Assembly (NCBI RefSeq): GCF_002088275.1
Contig: NZ_AQQS01000011.1
Location: 86,128 to 150,127 of the forward strand
From: Aurantimonas sp. 22II-16-19i
GTDB taxonomy: Bacteria; Pseudomonadota; Alphaproteobacteria; Rhizobiales; Rhizobiaceae
Direction: 5' to 3'
Length of the DNA: 64,000 bases
In this document: positions 17,962 to 26,835 of the stretch, one piece after another
Position numbering within the stretch: the first letter of the stretch is position 1
How the letters are laid out: the number at the start of each line of letters is the position of its first letter
Notes under the pieces: generated by a model
What the model was told of the DNA's origin: nothing
Database searches by the model: none
The model's input: the letters and a program-made list of their open reading frames with translations, nothing else
Position numbers and translations under genes: made by a program

Positions 17962-18242
17962 CAGTCGAGATCGAGCGCACGCGGCTTAATGGCGCGACGG
18001 TCGCTATCGGGCTCGAACTCGATGGCCGCAGCCGGCGGAAAGGACAGGGCATCGACCGCACTCAGTCGAGGAGCAGCGGCGCGTTGCCCCACCATCTCCG
18101 TGTAAATCTCATAAGACATCAACACGAATGCCGGACGCTTGTGTTCGGTGATGATCACCGGCGCGTTTATCGCAGCCCGCTTCGCCGGGCCGACGTCTCG
18201 ATTGAAGTCACGAGAGGAGATCGTCGGATTGATGATGGACAT
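17961..18242 (-). CDS. Phd/YefM-type antitoxin
   Basis: 93 residues starting MSIINPTISSRDFNRDVG at 18242, chosen because the Phd fold starts there; a longer frame to 18359 has no family features. The ISSRDFNRDVGPAKRAA segment and the VIITEHKRPAFVLMSYE strand are typical of Phd/YefM DNA-binding antitoxins. The tail is acidic. Upstream AT-rich bases (18243-18300) are the likely autoregulated promoter. Confidence 0.85.
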   Translation of the reverse strand: MSIINPTISSRDFNRDVGPAKRAAINAPVIITEHKRPAFVLMSYEIYTEMVGQRAAAPRLSAVDALSFPPAAAIEFEPDSDRRAIKPRALDLD

Positions 18243-18303
18243 AGAGATTCCAAAATAGGTACAAATGAAAAATGTATCTACTATTTTGCTGATGTCAAGC
18301 GGT

Positions 18304-20487
18304 CTAGCTGGCGCGATCGCGGAACTGAACCAGCAAGTCGTCAATAGCGCTCGTCTCAACCGATTTCATCGTCCAGTTGGCGGCGGGGCTTTGTGTCTCC
18401 GCAGGAGTTTCGGCCTCAGTCTTCTTGGCCTCCCGCGCTGTATCATCAAGGTCACCGTGACGCCGCAAGCGGCCTCGCGTGGTGTCGATTGCGGTGAGAA
18501 GCTGGTCCAGCTTCCGCTGCATGTCGCTCAGTGCTTCTAGTTTCTCCGGTTCGTTGTCCTCGATCGCCTCAGGCGCTTCGGCGCCGGGCTTGCCCGCCTC
18601 GCCCTTTGCCTCTTCGGTCTCGGTCTCGTCGTCGGCCCCGGGCTCAGGCTCGGGCTCGGGCTCGGGTACCTGGTCCTTTATCTCATCAGCATCGCTCTCG
18701 GCGGCGGCTTCAACCCCTTCGTCCTCCACACCATCGGCGGTATCCACATCGAGCTCGACCGCCTCGGCCTGAGCCTTGCGAATCTCATCCGCCAGGCGCT
18801 TTGCAAGAAACGGGTTGGTGTCCTCGGGATAGAGCGACGGTGGCTCGGGCAAGCGGCCGGTCTGCCCCTCGAATAAAGGCCGGAGCTGCTTGTCCTCGTA
18901 GTAAGTCACGCGCTGCGCCAGAACCGGTTTCATGTTCTGCACCAGTGCCACCACCTTGTCGGTGCCAAGCTGGCGCAGCTCGGCGGCCCTGATCAGCCGC
19001 ACCCCCTCCTCTCGCTCCGAATAGGACGATGTGAACTCGTTCGACCGCCATGACTTCGACTTCGCGACGCGGGTAAAATCGCCGATGGCGCTCGACACAT
19101 ATTCCGGTGTGTCGTTGTCTGCTGGCGACATGAAGAGCTGCAAGCGGCAGTTCGCGAGAAACACCGCCGCACCCTCGCGACCATAAAGCCGCTGGTCGCG
19201 GATGCTGGCGAGTGTCTGCACCACGATCATGATGCGCCCGCCATAGCCGCGAAGTGTCGTGACCGCTTGCTGCAGAACCTCCATGCGCCCAAGCGAGGCA
19301 AACTCATCCAGGAGGAACAGCACCGGATAGGGCTCGTCCTTGCCGGGCTCGGCCCGCTGCAAGATGGCAATGGTCTGTTGGAACATCAGCCGAATGAGCG
19401 GCGCCAGCGGCACAAGGTCGTTCGGGGAGACGATAACGAAGATCGACGTGGGATCACGCCGCAAATCCTCGATCCCGAAATCCGACTCGTCGGTGGCATC
19501 CCTGACAGCCGGGTCGGCCCATAGACCGAGGCCGCCGTCTGCGAGCACCGACAGATAGGAGGAGAGGATGCGCGACTCCATACCCGCCATGCGATTGAAG
19601 ATCTTCTTCGCCTCCTCGGCCTGTACCTCGCGGGCAAGGCGCTGGAAGAGCTCGAACGCCTCGCCCGGCTCGGCCAGCGCGTCGTAGATCGCGCTGATCC
19701 GGGGTTTGCCACGCTCGATGGCGAGCAAGGCCGTCGCCGCGAAGACCTCCCGCGCCCCTTCCAGAAAACCTTGTCCGTTGCCATGAGCCACAACCAAGGA
19801 CGCGGCCAACCGGCGGGCCTCGGTGAACCGCCGTCGCGGATGAACCGCGGCGATGGTGGCGAGCGGATTGTAGCGATGCGTTCGTCCGTGCGGATCATAG
19901 GGCGAGAACTTGAACACCCGGTCGCCCATCGCGACGCGCCGACGGGCGGTCAGCTCGAAATTCTCACCCTTCACGTCCAGGCAAAACACCGATCCCTGAT
20001 AGGTGAGCAAGGTCGGGATCACGACCCCGACACCCTTACCGGATCCGGTCGGCGCGGCGATCAGGCTATGCGGGATGTCGTGTGAGGTGATGAACGCGGC
20101 GGACGAGCGAGGCGCGCCCAGCTTGCCGTAGATCGGCCCGCGCAAGTCCTCGATCCTGGCGGTGAACCCTGCCCTGCGAAGCTCGTCGATCTTTGCCCAC
20201 TCGGCCGAACCATGGCTCGTGCGCCTGGGCTTGTAGCCGATAGCTGGAACCGCCACGGCAGAGGCAACGGCGACGGCTGCAAGGATGACGAGGCCAGTCC
20301 TGAACGGCTCGCCGAACCGGCCCACGGTCCACGGTGCGTGCTCGAAAAACGCTCCGAAGCCGACATTGGCAATGTCGCCCCCGGCGCGCCAGGTCGTATA
20401 GCCGCCGCCGGCCAGCACCCCCAGCATGAGCCCGACGGTCAAACCGATCAGCGCCAGCGTGACGATCTCGCGAGCGGCTTTGCCCAT
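18304..20487 (-). CDS. virD4: VirD4/TraG coupling protein
   Basis: 727 residues. Two N-terminal membrane helices, Walker A APTGSGKG (145-152), Walker B VLFLLDEFASLGRM, and the VirD4/TraG core IMIVVQTLASIRDQRLYG. The C-terminal 150 residues are an acidic, low-complexity extension with alternating Pro-Glu, unusual for the family and possibly a substrate-docking tail. It recruits the relaxosome to the VirB channel. It reads leftward, last in the mobC-virD2-virD4 operon. Confidence 0.95.
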   Translation of the reverse strand: MGKAAREIVTLALIGLTVGLMLGVLAGGGYTTWRAGGDIANVGFGAFFEHAPWTVGRFGEPFRTGLVILAAVAVASAVAVPAIGYKPRRTSHGSAEWAKIDELRRAGFTARIEDLRGPIYGKLGAPRSSAAFITSHDIPHSLIAAPTGSGKGVGVVIPTLLTYQGSVFCLDVKGENFELTARRRVAMGDRVFKFSPYDPHGRTHRYNPLATIAAVHPRRRFTEARRLAASLVVAHGNGQGFLEGAREVFAATALLAIERGKPRISAIYDALAEPGEAFELFQRLAREVQAEEAKKIFNRMAGMESRILSSYLSVLADGGLGLWADPAVRDATDESDFGIEDLRRDPTSIFVIVSPNDLVPLAPLIRLMFQQTIAILQRAEPGKDEPYPVLFLLDEFASLGRMEVLQQAVTTLRGYGGRIMIVVQTLASIRDQRLYGREGAAVFLANCRLQLFMSPADNDTPEYVSSAIGDFTRVAKSKSWRSNEFTSSYSEREEGVRLIRAAELRQLGTDKVVALVQNMKPVLAQRVTYYEDKQLRPLFEGQTGRLPEPPSLYPEDTNPFLAKRLADEIRKAQAEAVELDVDTADGVEDEGVEAAAESDADEIKDQVPEPEPEPEPGADDETETEEAKGEAGKPGAEAPEAIEDNEPEKLEALSDMQRKLDQLLTAIDTTRGRLRRHGDLDDTAREAKKTEAETPAETQSPAANWTMKSVETSAIDDLLVQFRDRAS

Positions 20488-20498
20488 GCTCTCCCCTC

Positions 20499-22229
20499 TT
20501 ATAGCCCGCGTCCACCGTCTCGCTCACGCGCCTTGCGATCGGCGTTCTTGCGCAGCTGGTCGGCGTGCTCCTCATCCTGACGATCGGTGTTCTGTCCACC
20601 TTTCTCGGCCCCCGCAGCGATCGGGTCTTTGTCGCCTTCGGCCACGACGTTCCGCGCCACGGCCTGGCGCTCGCCGGGGACGGGCTGATCCTCGGCCTCG
20701 AGTGTTTCACCAGCCCGGGCCTCATCACGGGCGTCACGATAGACTGCGGCGATCTCAGTGTGCATCCGGTGCAACGCCTGATCCCGCTGCTCGACGGTTT
20801 CTTCGCGATCGCCCCGCTGACTGCGATGAAGCTCGCGCTCCTTCGCCTCGGCCGCGCCGTACTGGTCGGCCAACGCCTTCGACGGCGGGCTGCCGGAGTA
20901 CCGCTCGACAGCAGCCTCGCCGTTGAGGCCGTATGCCTCGGCAATCTTGCGCACCTCCTTGTCGGCCGCCGCCTTGATCGCCGAACTCTTTGCGTCGGTG
21001 CCCTCGAAGCTCTGATAGCGGTTGGGCTCTGCCGAACGCTGGAAGTCACGCAAATTGGCGTCACGCATATAAGGCGCGGCCTCTGCTTTCAGGGCCGCCG
21101 CTTGCCGCATCAAACGCACGCGCTCGGCCGCATCAGGGAGATCGGCGATCCCTTTGTCGATCTCATCGAAACGCGATTGTGTCTCCGCACGGGCCCGGTC
21201 CAGTTGCTGGCTCATGGTGGCGATCTCCTTTCGCGCGATTTTCGTCCGTTCGCCCTGCCGTTCGGACAGGGCGTTGCCATGCTCGATGATGGCTGCGGCA
21301 TGTCGCAGCGCCTGCGCCATCTCCGGCGCCTCTCGTTCCAGCATCTGCGCCTCCGCCGCGAAGCGTCGGGCGTAGTGAATGATCGCCGCCGCTGCGCGAA
21401 TGGCGGAAACCTCCGTATGATCGGGCGCGACCGGTGCGCGCCGCTCCTTGGCGGCGCGACGATACTCGGCATCGGGAACGGTACGGTCATGGACGCCGCG
21501 CGCCAAGCGTGGCGTCGCCTCGAGATCGATCCCCTCGGCCTGCCCGACCTTCACGGCAAGATCGCGCATCGCGTGATAATTGAACTCGCTGCGCTTGGAG
21601 ACCTTGAGCCACGTTCCGTTCTCCAGACCGCGCCGATGCACGACGACGTGCGTATGCGGATGGTCGCGGTCGGTGTGGAACGCCGTGTAGTAGTCGAAGC
21701 TGTCGCCGCCATACTGGCCGGAGCCGAACATCTCCTCGGCCCATGCGCGCCCCGCGCGGTCGGCCGCGCCATGGTTGGTGTCCTGCGGAAAGCTGACGAT
21801 GAAGTGCGACGTGCGGTCGGCCTTTCCCTCTCCGTTCGCCGGCATGTTCCAGGCATCGACCATGGTCTCTGCCTCCTCGGCATCGAGCTCGATCCCCATG
21901 TACCGCTCGGAGCGTTGCAGTTCGACGTCGCCCTGACGCGCGAGATAGGCCATCTGCGCCTTCAATCCGGCCGTGTTCCGGGCGCCGCCGGATCGAACCA
22001 TCTTCACCACGGCCTGGGCGTTGCTGCCGGGAACGGTCGGCGACATCGGCGCGCCGCCGGGCGCAATGTCCACCTCGTGCGCCGCCGCGATGGACTGGCG
22101 CATCTGCGCGCGCGCCTTGCCCTTGAAGTCGACCTCGCCCCAATCCTCGCCCATGACGGCATCGACCGCCGACACGTAGGCCGGCGCCGCGCGTCCGTTC
22201 GCCAGAAGATCGACGACGCGAGCACTCAT
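20499..22229 (-). CDS. virD2: VirD2-like relaxase (MOBP type)
   Basis: About 576 residues from the ATG at 22229, which overlaps the mobC stop by 4 bp. The relaxase domain shows the HIS motif HTDRDHPHTHVVVHRRG, preceded by SHFIVSFPQDTN. The likely catalytic Tyr lies in the N-terminal QMAYLARQG region. The C-terminal half is helical and charged. It would nick oriT at the adjacent site, stay bound to the 5' end and pilot the strand through the VirB channel. Confidence 0.9.
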   Translation of the reverse strand: MSARVVDLLANGRAAPAYVSAVDAVMGEDWGEVDFKGKARAQMRQSIAAAHEVDIAPGGAPMSPTVPGSNAQAVVKMVRSGGARNTAGLKAQMAYLARQGDVELQRSERYMGIELDAEEAETMVDAWNMPANGEGKADRTSHFIVSFPQDTNHGAADRAGRAWAEEMFGSGQYGGDSFDYYTAFHTDRDHPHTHVVVHRRGLENGTWLKVSKRSEFNYHAMRDLAVKVGQAEGIDLEATPRLARGVHDRTVPDAEYRRAAKERRAPVAPDHTEVSAIRAAAAIIHYARRFAAEAQMLEREAPEMAQALRHAAAIIEHGNALSERQGERTKIARKEIATMSQQLDRARAETQSRFDEIDKGIADLPDAAERVRLMRQAAALKAEAAPYMRDANLRDFQRSAEPNRYQSFEGTDAKSSAIKAAADKEVRKIAEAYGLNGEAAVERYSGSPPSKALADQYGAAEAKERELHRSQRGDREETVEQRDQALHRMHTEIAAVYRDARDEARAGETLEAEDQPVPGERQAVARNVVAEGDKDPIAAGAEKGGQNTDRQDEEHADQLRKNADRKARERDGGRGL

Positions 22230-22702
22230 TTGGAAGCCGCCCGGCACAAGCGCACCTTTCCATCGTCCCGCCGTGCGGCGGTAATCGTGATCTTGAGAAG
22301 ATGCCGCTCAAGGCGCGCGAGCGCCTTACCGAGTTCGCGGCGCTCCTCCATGAAGGCGCGATAGTCCGGGTCGTGGGTCCGGTTCGCCGCTTTCGCGATC
22401 TGGTTCACGTTCCTCGCGATGCCGGTGATCTGCGCCTGAATGTCTCGGATGGCCGCAAGCGTCTCTGGGTCGGCTTCCAGAAAGCCCCCGATCCGGCGCG
22501 CCGCGATCCGCAAGGCGCGGTTCCGTTTGAGCCCGAGCGGGGCGATGGTGGCATCAAATTCCGCCAACTCGCTTGCCGTCATCTTCACCGGAACCGTTCG
22601 GTCGGCGGGTTCGGGAGTTCTGCTCGAAGCCTCGTCGGTCCAATCGCCGCCTGACATTCGGCGCTTTGTCCATGCCGGCTGGGGCTTGGCGTCCTCGGAC
22701 AT
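22226..22702 (-). CDS. mobC: MobC-like relaxosome accessory protein
   Basis: About 158 residues from ATG 22702; a longer frame to 22744 is possible but would run to the nic region. An N-terminal ribbon-helix-helix-like part (TVPVKMTASELAEFDATIAP, then GLKRNRALRIAARRI) is followed by the MobC signature ITGIARNVNQIAKAANR. It assists VirD2 at oriT, as VirD1 does in Agrobacterium. Confidence 0.82.
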   Translation of the reverse strand: MSEDAKPQPAWTKRRMSGGDWTDEASSRTPEPADRTVPVKMTASELAEFDATIAPLGLKRNRALRIAARRIGGFLEADPETLAAIRDIQAQITGIARNVNQIAKAANRTHDPDYRAFMEERRELGKALARLERHLLKITITAARRDDGKVRLCRAASK

Positions 22703-22740
22703 CGTCTGGCTCGAAGAGATCTGGGTTGGCTTATAATATG

Positions 22741-22775
22741 GCAAAGTTACACTTTTCCATATATCCTGCCTCGCC
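22741..22775. other. candidate origin of transfer (nic region)
   Basis: The top strand carries ATATATCCTGCC at 22759-22770, preceded by GTTACAC at 22746-22752. The core TATATCCTG|CC is the VirD2-type nic site shared by Agrobacterium T-DNA borders and related to RP4 oriT; GTTACAC resembles the distal part of a border. Predicted nick between 22768 and 22769. It lies just upstream of mobC, where relaxosome genes normally flank oriT. Confidence 0.7.
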
Positions 22776-22859
22776 CTACCTCAACCCCTTCGCTTCGAGC
22801 CTCCACTGCCGCAGCCGGTCAACACGGCCAGGCAAGGCCCGTTGGTCATTTTGAAAAAA

Positions 22860-23050
22860 CATCGGCGTGTCGGCGTATCGGCATCTCTCCAGATCGCTGC
22901 ATCACTGCACCGGGATATCGGCGTGTTATCTCATCGGCTTATCGTCCTGTCGGCGGACCGGCTTTTCGCCATCTCGGTGCATCACTGAATCGTATTGTTT
23001 CCTTACCATTGCGCCGATATGTCGGCTGACAGGCGTTGGATGCCGCCTTG
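22860..23050. repeat. TCGGC-rich imperfect repeat region between oriT and virC1
   Basis: About 190 bp with at least seven ATCGG/TCGGC motifs in both orientations and a direct repeat TGCATCACTG at 22898-22907 and 22978-22987 (80-bp offset). It follows the nic site and precedes virC1. VirC1/VirC2 bind the overdrive element beside T-DNA borders in Agrobacterium, so this may be the equivalent enhancer, or iterons or operators. No gene is present. Confidence 0.5.
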
Positions 23051-23078
23051 CTGAGCACTGAGAATCGAAAGGCGAGAC

Positions 23079-23777
23079 ATGAAGCTGATCGCGTTCACGT
23101 CCTTCAAAGGCGGCAGCGGCAAGTCCACGACACTTATGTCCGTCGCCTCCGTCCTCGTGGAACGGGGCCACAAGGTGGCCTGCTTCGAGGCGGACGATAA
23201 TGAACCCCTTGCTGCCTGGCGAGATTACGGCCGGGAACTCCAAACCTGGGACGACAACTGCATCGTCTACGGCGCGCGCGACCTCGACGAATTTGAGGAC
23301 AGTTACGGCGAGGCCGAGTCCGATGGCTGCGACATCGGCTTGATGGACACGCGTGGCGGCGGCTCGAACCTCAACCAGGCGGTTCTGATGAACGCTTCAC
23401 TGGTCATCATCCCCACCGGTCTCAGCGTCATAGAGATTGACGAGGCACTGCAAACGCTGCGCTATGTCGTCGAATTCATGAAGACCGCGAACCGCAGCGT
23501 GCCGGTCGCCATGTCGATCAACCGCATCCCGACGGGACGTCTCTCCAAGGGAGAAGAGGCAAATCTCGAGGCCCTGCAAGTCGTGCCCGTCCTCGATATG
23601 AAGATGCCGTCTCGTCGGATTTATTCCGACATCAAGGGTCTCGGCCTTCTTCACCTCTACCACGCTCGCCTGCAGAACACGCCATCGAAGCGGATCGCGG
23701 CCAGTCATTCCGAGGTGGCGTTGGCCGAGTCGCGATCGTTGACGGACGAAATCCTCGCCGGATTTCAGGCGGAGTAA
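23079..23777 (+). CDS. virC1: VirC1-like ParA-family ATPase
   Basis: 232 residues. Deviant Walker A FKGGSGKST (residues about 9-17), switch region LMDTRGGGSNLNQAVLMNAS and LVIIPTGLSVIEIDEALQTLRYVVE. The spacing and these motifs match Agrobacterium VirC1 better than a plasmid-segregation ParA. VirC1 binds overdrive, recruits relaxosomes to cell poles and raises copies of transfer intermediates. It is 6 bp upstream of virC2. Confidence 0.82.
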   Translation: MKLIAFTSFKGGSGKSTTLMSVASVLVERGHKVACFEADDNEPLAAWRDYGRELQTWDDNCIVYGARDLDEFEDSYGEAESDGCDIGLMDTRGGGSNLNQAVLMNASLVIIPTGLSVIEIDEALQTLRYVVEFMKTANRSVPVAMSINRIPTGRLSKGEEANLEALQVVPVLDMKMPSRRIYSDIKGLGLLHLYHARLQNTPSKRIAASHSEVALAESRSLTDEILAGFQAE

Positions 23778-23782
23778 CGGCC

Positions 23783-24391
23783 ATGGGTTTCAAACGACCA
23801 TCTCCCGACATGCCGGATTACGCCGAAGTTCGCAGCCGGATTTCGCCCCTGGGCAAATTCGCGAACAATCCTGTCGAGACTGAAAGCGCCCCACCGAAAA
23901 AGCCCCAGCGTGCACAAACGCCAGCGGACAATTCGCCGCCAGCTGCCCCCATCGCCCCTTCTGCGGCGGCAAAGCCGGCGCCGGCGAAAGAGCCTGGCCA
24001 GCAAAAGCCCGCCCCCAAGGCGTCCCGCTCACAGATTTCACCGGGCAACACCATCCAGCTCAAGGGAACGGCCGCCTATCCGGCAACGGGCCACGACGCA
24101 CATTACGATCAAGCCGTAGCGGCCTACGGCGAAAGGCGGGCGCTTCAGCTCCTGCTACCGCCGGCGGTAAAAGCCTATGTTGCGGCGGTTCAGTCGGGCA
24201 CGATCGGAACGACACTTGCGGACTATCCACGTGCAAAGGGTGGCTTGAAAGTCGCGCGAACCCTCGAGGTGTCGATGGTCGAACAGATCAAGGCGATCCT
24301 CGATCCCATGGGCCTCATGTCGCCGGGCAGCCTCGCCAGTGAGATATTCCGTCAGGCGCTCAGCTACAAGATGGGCGCGCGCGGCAAGTGA
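23783..24391 (+). CDS. virC2: VirC2-like ribbon-helix-helix protein
   Basis: 202 residues. A disordered Pro/Ala/Lys-rich N-terminal half is followed by a folded C-terminal part: YDQAVAAYGERRALQLLLPPAVKAY, LEVSMVEQIKAILDPMGLMSP, GSLASEIFRQALSYK. This is the double-RHH layout of VirC2, which binds DNA next to the T-DNA border with VirC1. Assignment rests on pattern and on pairing with virC1. Confidence 0.75.
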   Translation: MGFKRPSPDMPDYAEVRSRISPLGKFANNPVETESAPPKKPQRAQTPADNSPPAAPIAPSAAAKPAPAKEPGQQKPAPKASRSQISPGNTIQLKGTAAYPATGHDAHYDQAVAAYGERRALQLLLPPAVKAYVAAVQSGTIGTTLADYPRAKGGLKVARTLEVSMVEQIKAILDPMGLMSPGSLASEIFRQALSYKMGARGK

Positions 24392-24550
24392 AGCGCCAAG
24401 GCGATACGGTTTCCCACAGCACGCCTCGCTCGATCCTTGACGTCTCGCTCGCGGCCGCTTCGGTCCCCGTCTGCGCTCCCAAGGTCGCTTCAACGCGGAC
24501 TGGAAAACCGCAACCATGGTGCCGGCTGATCCGCCCCTGGCGCGCTTTGC

Positions 24551-24753
24551 GCGGGCACCGGGTGGGTGCAAGAGGAAGGTGGCGCAAAACCACGACATCA
24601 AGCCCGGCGACGTCGTCTGGCCCCTCCCGGCGTGAAGCACTGGCATGGCGCACGGCCGATACGGGAATGTCGCACATCGCCATCACCAATTTTGCTAACG
24701 GCGAGAACGTCACCTGGATGGAGAAGGTCACGGACGCCGAGTATGGCGAGTAA
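24551..24753 (+). pseudogene. cupin-domain protein remnant, at least three frameshifts
   Basis: Pieces of one cupin domain occur in three frames in order: AGTGWVQEEGGAK (24551 on), HDIKPGDVVW (to about 24615), PPGVKHWHGA (to about 24650) and TADTGMSHIAITNFANGENV to the stop at 24753. The metal-binding HWHGA is recognisable. Such proteins are usually small cupins linked to carboxymuconolactone-decarboxylase-like enzymes. The start of the gene is gone. Confidence 0.65.
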
Positions 24754-24846
24754 AGCTTTTCCAGGAGATTTGGCGAATGCCTCGAGATCAGGCTTTCCCT
24801 CAAGACCCGCACGGGCATTTCGGCCGGGGCTCGGCCCAAATCGGTA

Positions 24847-26175
24847 TCATCGGCCGGTGATACCTGGAAATGCCACGAGCAATCCGACCGCGATGATCTG
24901 CAAACAGATGAACGGCAACAGCGACTTGAAGATGTCGCCAAGCGAGATTTCCGGCGGTGTGACGGATTTCAGATAGAAGGCAGCGGGGCCGAAGGGAGGC
25001 GACAGGAACGAGATCTGCATGTTCATGCAGAACAGGACGCCGAACCAGACCGGGTCCATGCCGAGGTCGCGCACGATCGGCACGAAGATCGGCATGGTGA
25101 GAAGCGCGATCCCGACCCAATCGAGAAATGCCCCGAGAACGAACAGAATGACCATCATCAACAGGATGATCACGGTCGGATTGTCCGAGACGCCGGTGAT
25201 CAAGCTCGAGACGAAGTTCACGCCGCCCATCAAGTTGTAGACCCCGACGATGGCTGTCGCGCCGATGCCGATCCAGACGATCATGCCGACGGTGGCGAGC
25301 GTCTGCATCGCGGCGTCGCGCATCAGGGCGTAGGAGAATTCGCCGCGCAGGATGGTCGACAGGACGACGCCGCCGACGCCGATGGCCGAGGCTTCGGTAA
25401 CCGAGGCGATGCCGCCATAGATCGAGCCGAGGACGATCACGACCACGAGGATCGGCAGGGCGAGTCCCTTGAGGAGCCGAATCTTTTCGGCGGTCGGGAT
25501 CGGCTCGGTCTCAGGCGCCGGCACATAGCCGGTCGAGACGTAGGCACGAAAGAGAATATAGGCGACGTAGAACATCGCCAGCATGAAGCCGGGCAGGAAG
25601 GCGGCGGTGAAGAGTTCGCCGATCGAGACGTTCGCCGTCAGGCCGTAGATGATGAGAACGATCGATGGCGGGATCATCGTGCCGAGCGAGCCGCCCGCGC
25701 AGACGATGCCGATCGAAAGATTGCGGTCGTAGCCGAGCCGCAGCATCTGGGGCAGAGCGATCATGCCGAGAAGAACGATCTCGCCACCGATGATACCGCT
25801 CATCGCCGCCAGGATCACCGAAACGAAGACGGTTTGAATGGCGACGCCGCCGCGGATGCGCCCGGCGAAGAGCTTCATGGCATCGAACAGGTCACGGGCG
25901 ATGCCGGACCTGTCGAGAATTGCCGCCATCAGGACGAACATCGGCACCGAGACGAACACGAAGTTCATCACGAAGGAATAGACGCGGCTGGTGATCAGCG
26001 GGATCGACATGGGTCCGAACCAGCCGAGCGCGAAGATCAGCGCCACGAGCAGCGTCACGAAGGCGAGCGGCATGCCGGTGAGCAGCAGCGTCACCAGCAT
26101 GAGGAACATCACCATTGTTCCCCAGCCGATGCCAAGCGACTGAAGATTGAACGACAGATCGAGGATATGGCTCAT
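24847..26175 (-). CDS. dctM: TRAP transporter large permease (DctM)
   Basis: 442 residues with about 12 hydrophobic segments and the DctM motifs AAMSGIIGGEIVLLGMIALPQM and AGGSLGTMIPPSIVLIIYGL. The large TRAP subunit drives Na+-coupled uptake of organic or sugar acids delivered by the binding protein. Overlaps dctQ by 4 bp. The 3' end lies about 95 bp from the cupin remnant. Confidence 0.95.
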   Translation of the reverse strand: MSHILDLSFNLQSLGIGWGTMVMFLMLVTLLLTGMPLAFVTLLVALIFALGWFGPMSIPLITSRVYSFVMNFVFVSVPMFVLMAAILDRSGIARDLFDAMKLFAGRIRGGVAIQTVFVSVILAAMSGIIGGEIVLLGMIALPQMLRLGYDRNLSIGIVCAGGSLGTMIPPSIVLIIYGLTANVSIGELFTAAFLPGFMLAMFYVAYILFRAYVSTGYVPAPETEPIPTAEKIRLLKGLALPILVVVIVLGSIYGGIASVTEASAIGVGGVVLSTILRGEFSYALMRDAAMQTLATVGMIVWIGIGATAIVGVYNLMGGVNFVSSLITGVSDNPTVIILLMMVILFVLGAFLDWVGIALLTMPIFVPIVRDLGMDPVWFGVLFCMNMQISFLSPPFGPAAFYLKSVTPPEISLGDIFKSLLPFICLQIIAVGLLVAFPGITGR

Positions 26176-26756
26176 TTGGCGGACCGGTGGGAGCCGCGGG
26201 CGTAATTGACCGCGAGAATGAGAAACTGAATCACCAGGAGCACCATGACGATGAAGACGAAGATCTTGATCAGGGCCGGGGTCGGCGGGCTCCAGGCACT
26301 ACCGGTGGTCTCCAGCCGGATCGTGCCGGCGGGCGTCACAACGGCGCGCATGACCATGTGCCAGGCGGCATAGGCAAAGAAGCCGGAGGCGATCGCCGAG
26401 ACGATCGAAACGCCGATATCGGCGATGCGCCGCAGCCAGGGCGGGAAAATATCGTAGAGCAGGACAACCCGGATATGGCTGTTCCTGGAGGTGCAGTAGA
26501 GACCGCCGAAGACGAAGGCGAGGCCGCAGAGGAAGACGCTCGTCTCATGCACCCAGATCGTCGGGCTGTTGAAGAAATAGCGCATGAAGACTTCGTAGAG
26601 CAGGATGGCGGCCGCGAGCACGATACCTGCGGCAAAGAGATAGCCACTGCGATCCACGAGCCGGCCCATCAGCCCGGCTTCCGGCGCGGTGCGGCCGCTG
26701 CCTTCGCTGGACGCGGCCAGATCGATCTCGTCTTCGGTGCGGGATGGATCGCTCAT
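26172..26756 (-). CDS. dctQ: TRAP transporter small permease (DctQ)
   Basis: 194 residues from the ATG at 26756. Four hydrophobic helices, with WVHETSVFLCGLAFVFGGLY, typical of DctQ. Forms the membrane complex with DctM. A terminator-like hairpin upstream (26798-26826) separates it from dctP. Confidence 0.9.
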   Translation of the reverse strand: MSDPSRTEDEIDLAASSEGSGRTAPEAGLMGRLVDRSGYLFAAGIVLAAAILLYEVFMRYFFNSPTIWVHETSVFLCGLAFVFGGLYCTSRNSHIRVVLLYDIFPPWLRRIADIGVSIVSAIASGFFAYAAWHMVMRAVVTPAGTIRLETTGSAWSPPTPALIKIFVFIVMVLLVIQFLILAVNYARGSHRSAK

Positions 26757-26797
26757 GGTAATCGTGCCCAAATGGGTGAGAATAACGACGAACAAAA

Positions 26798-26826
26798 ACG
26801 GCCGCGCTTCTCATGGGCGCGGCCGT
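26798..26826 (-). terminator. intrinsic terminator/attenuator between dctP and dctQ
   Basis: Perfect 10-bp stem ACGGCCGCGC/GCGCGGCCGT with a 9-nt loop, followed on the minus strand by TTTTTG. It lies between the binding-protein gene and the permease genes, where partial termination would give more DctP than DctQM. Confidence 0.8.
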
Positions 26827-26835
26827 TGAACCTCT

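Noticed and set aside
20565..22364. Plus-strand frame of 599 codons
   Set aside because: Antisense to the relaxase gene, which carries the HIS motif and MobC coupling; no recognisable domain.
22860..23050. Possible CRISPR array in the TCGGC-rich region
   Set aside because: The repeats are short, variable and unevenly spaced, with no constant repeat-spacer pattern and no cas genes.
23079..23777. Second plasmid-segregation ParA
   Set aside because: Motifs and pairing with a VirC2-like gene beside oriT favour VirC1; the true partition pair is repA-repB at 46105-48320.
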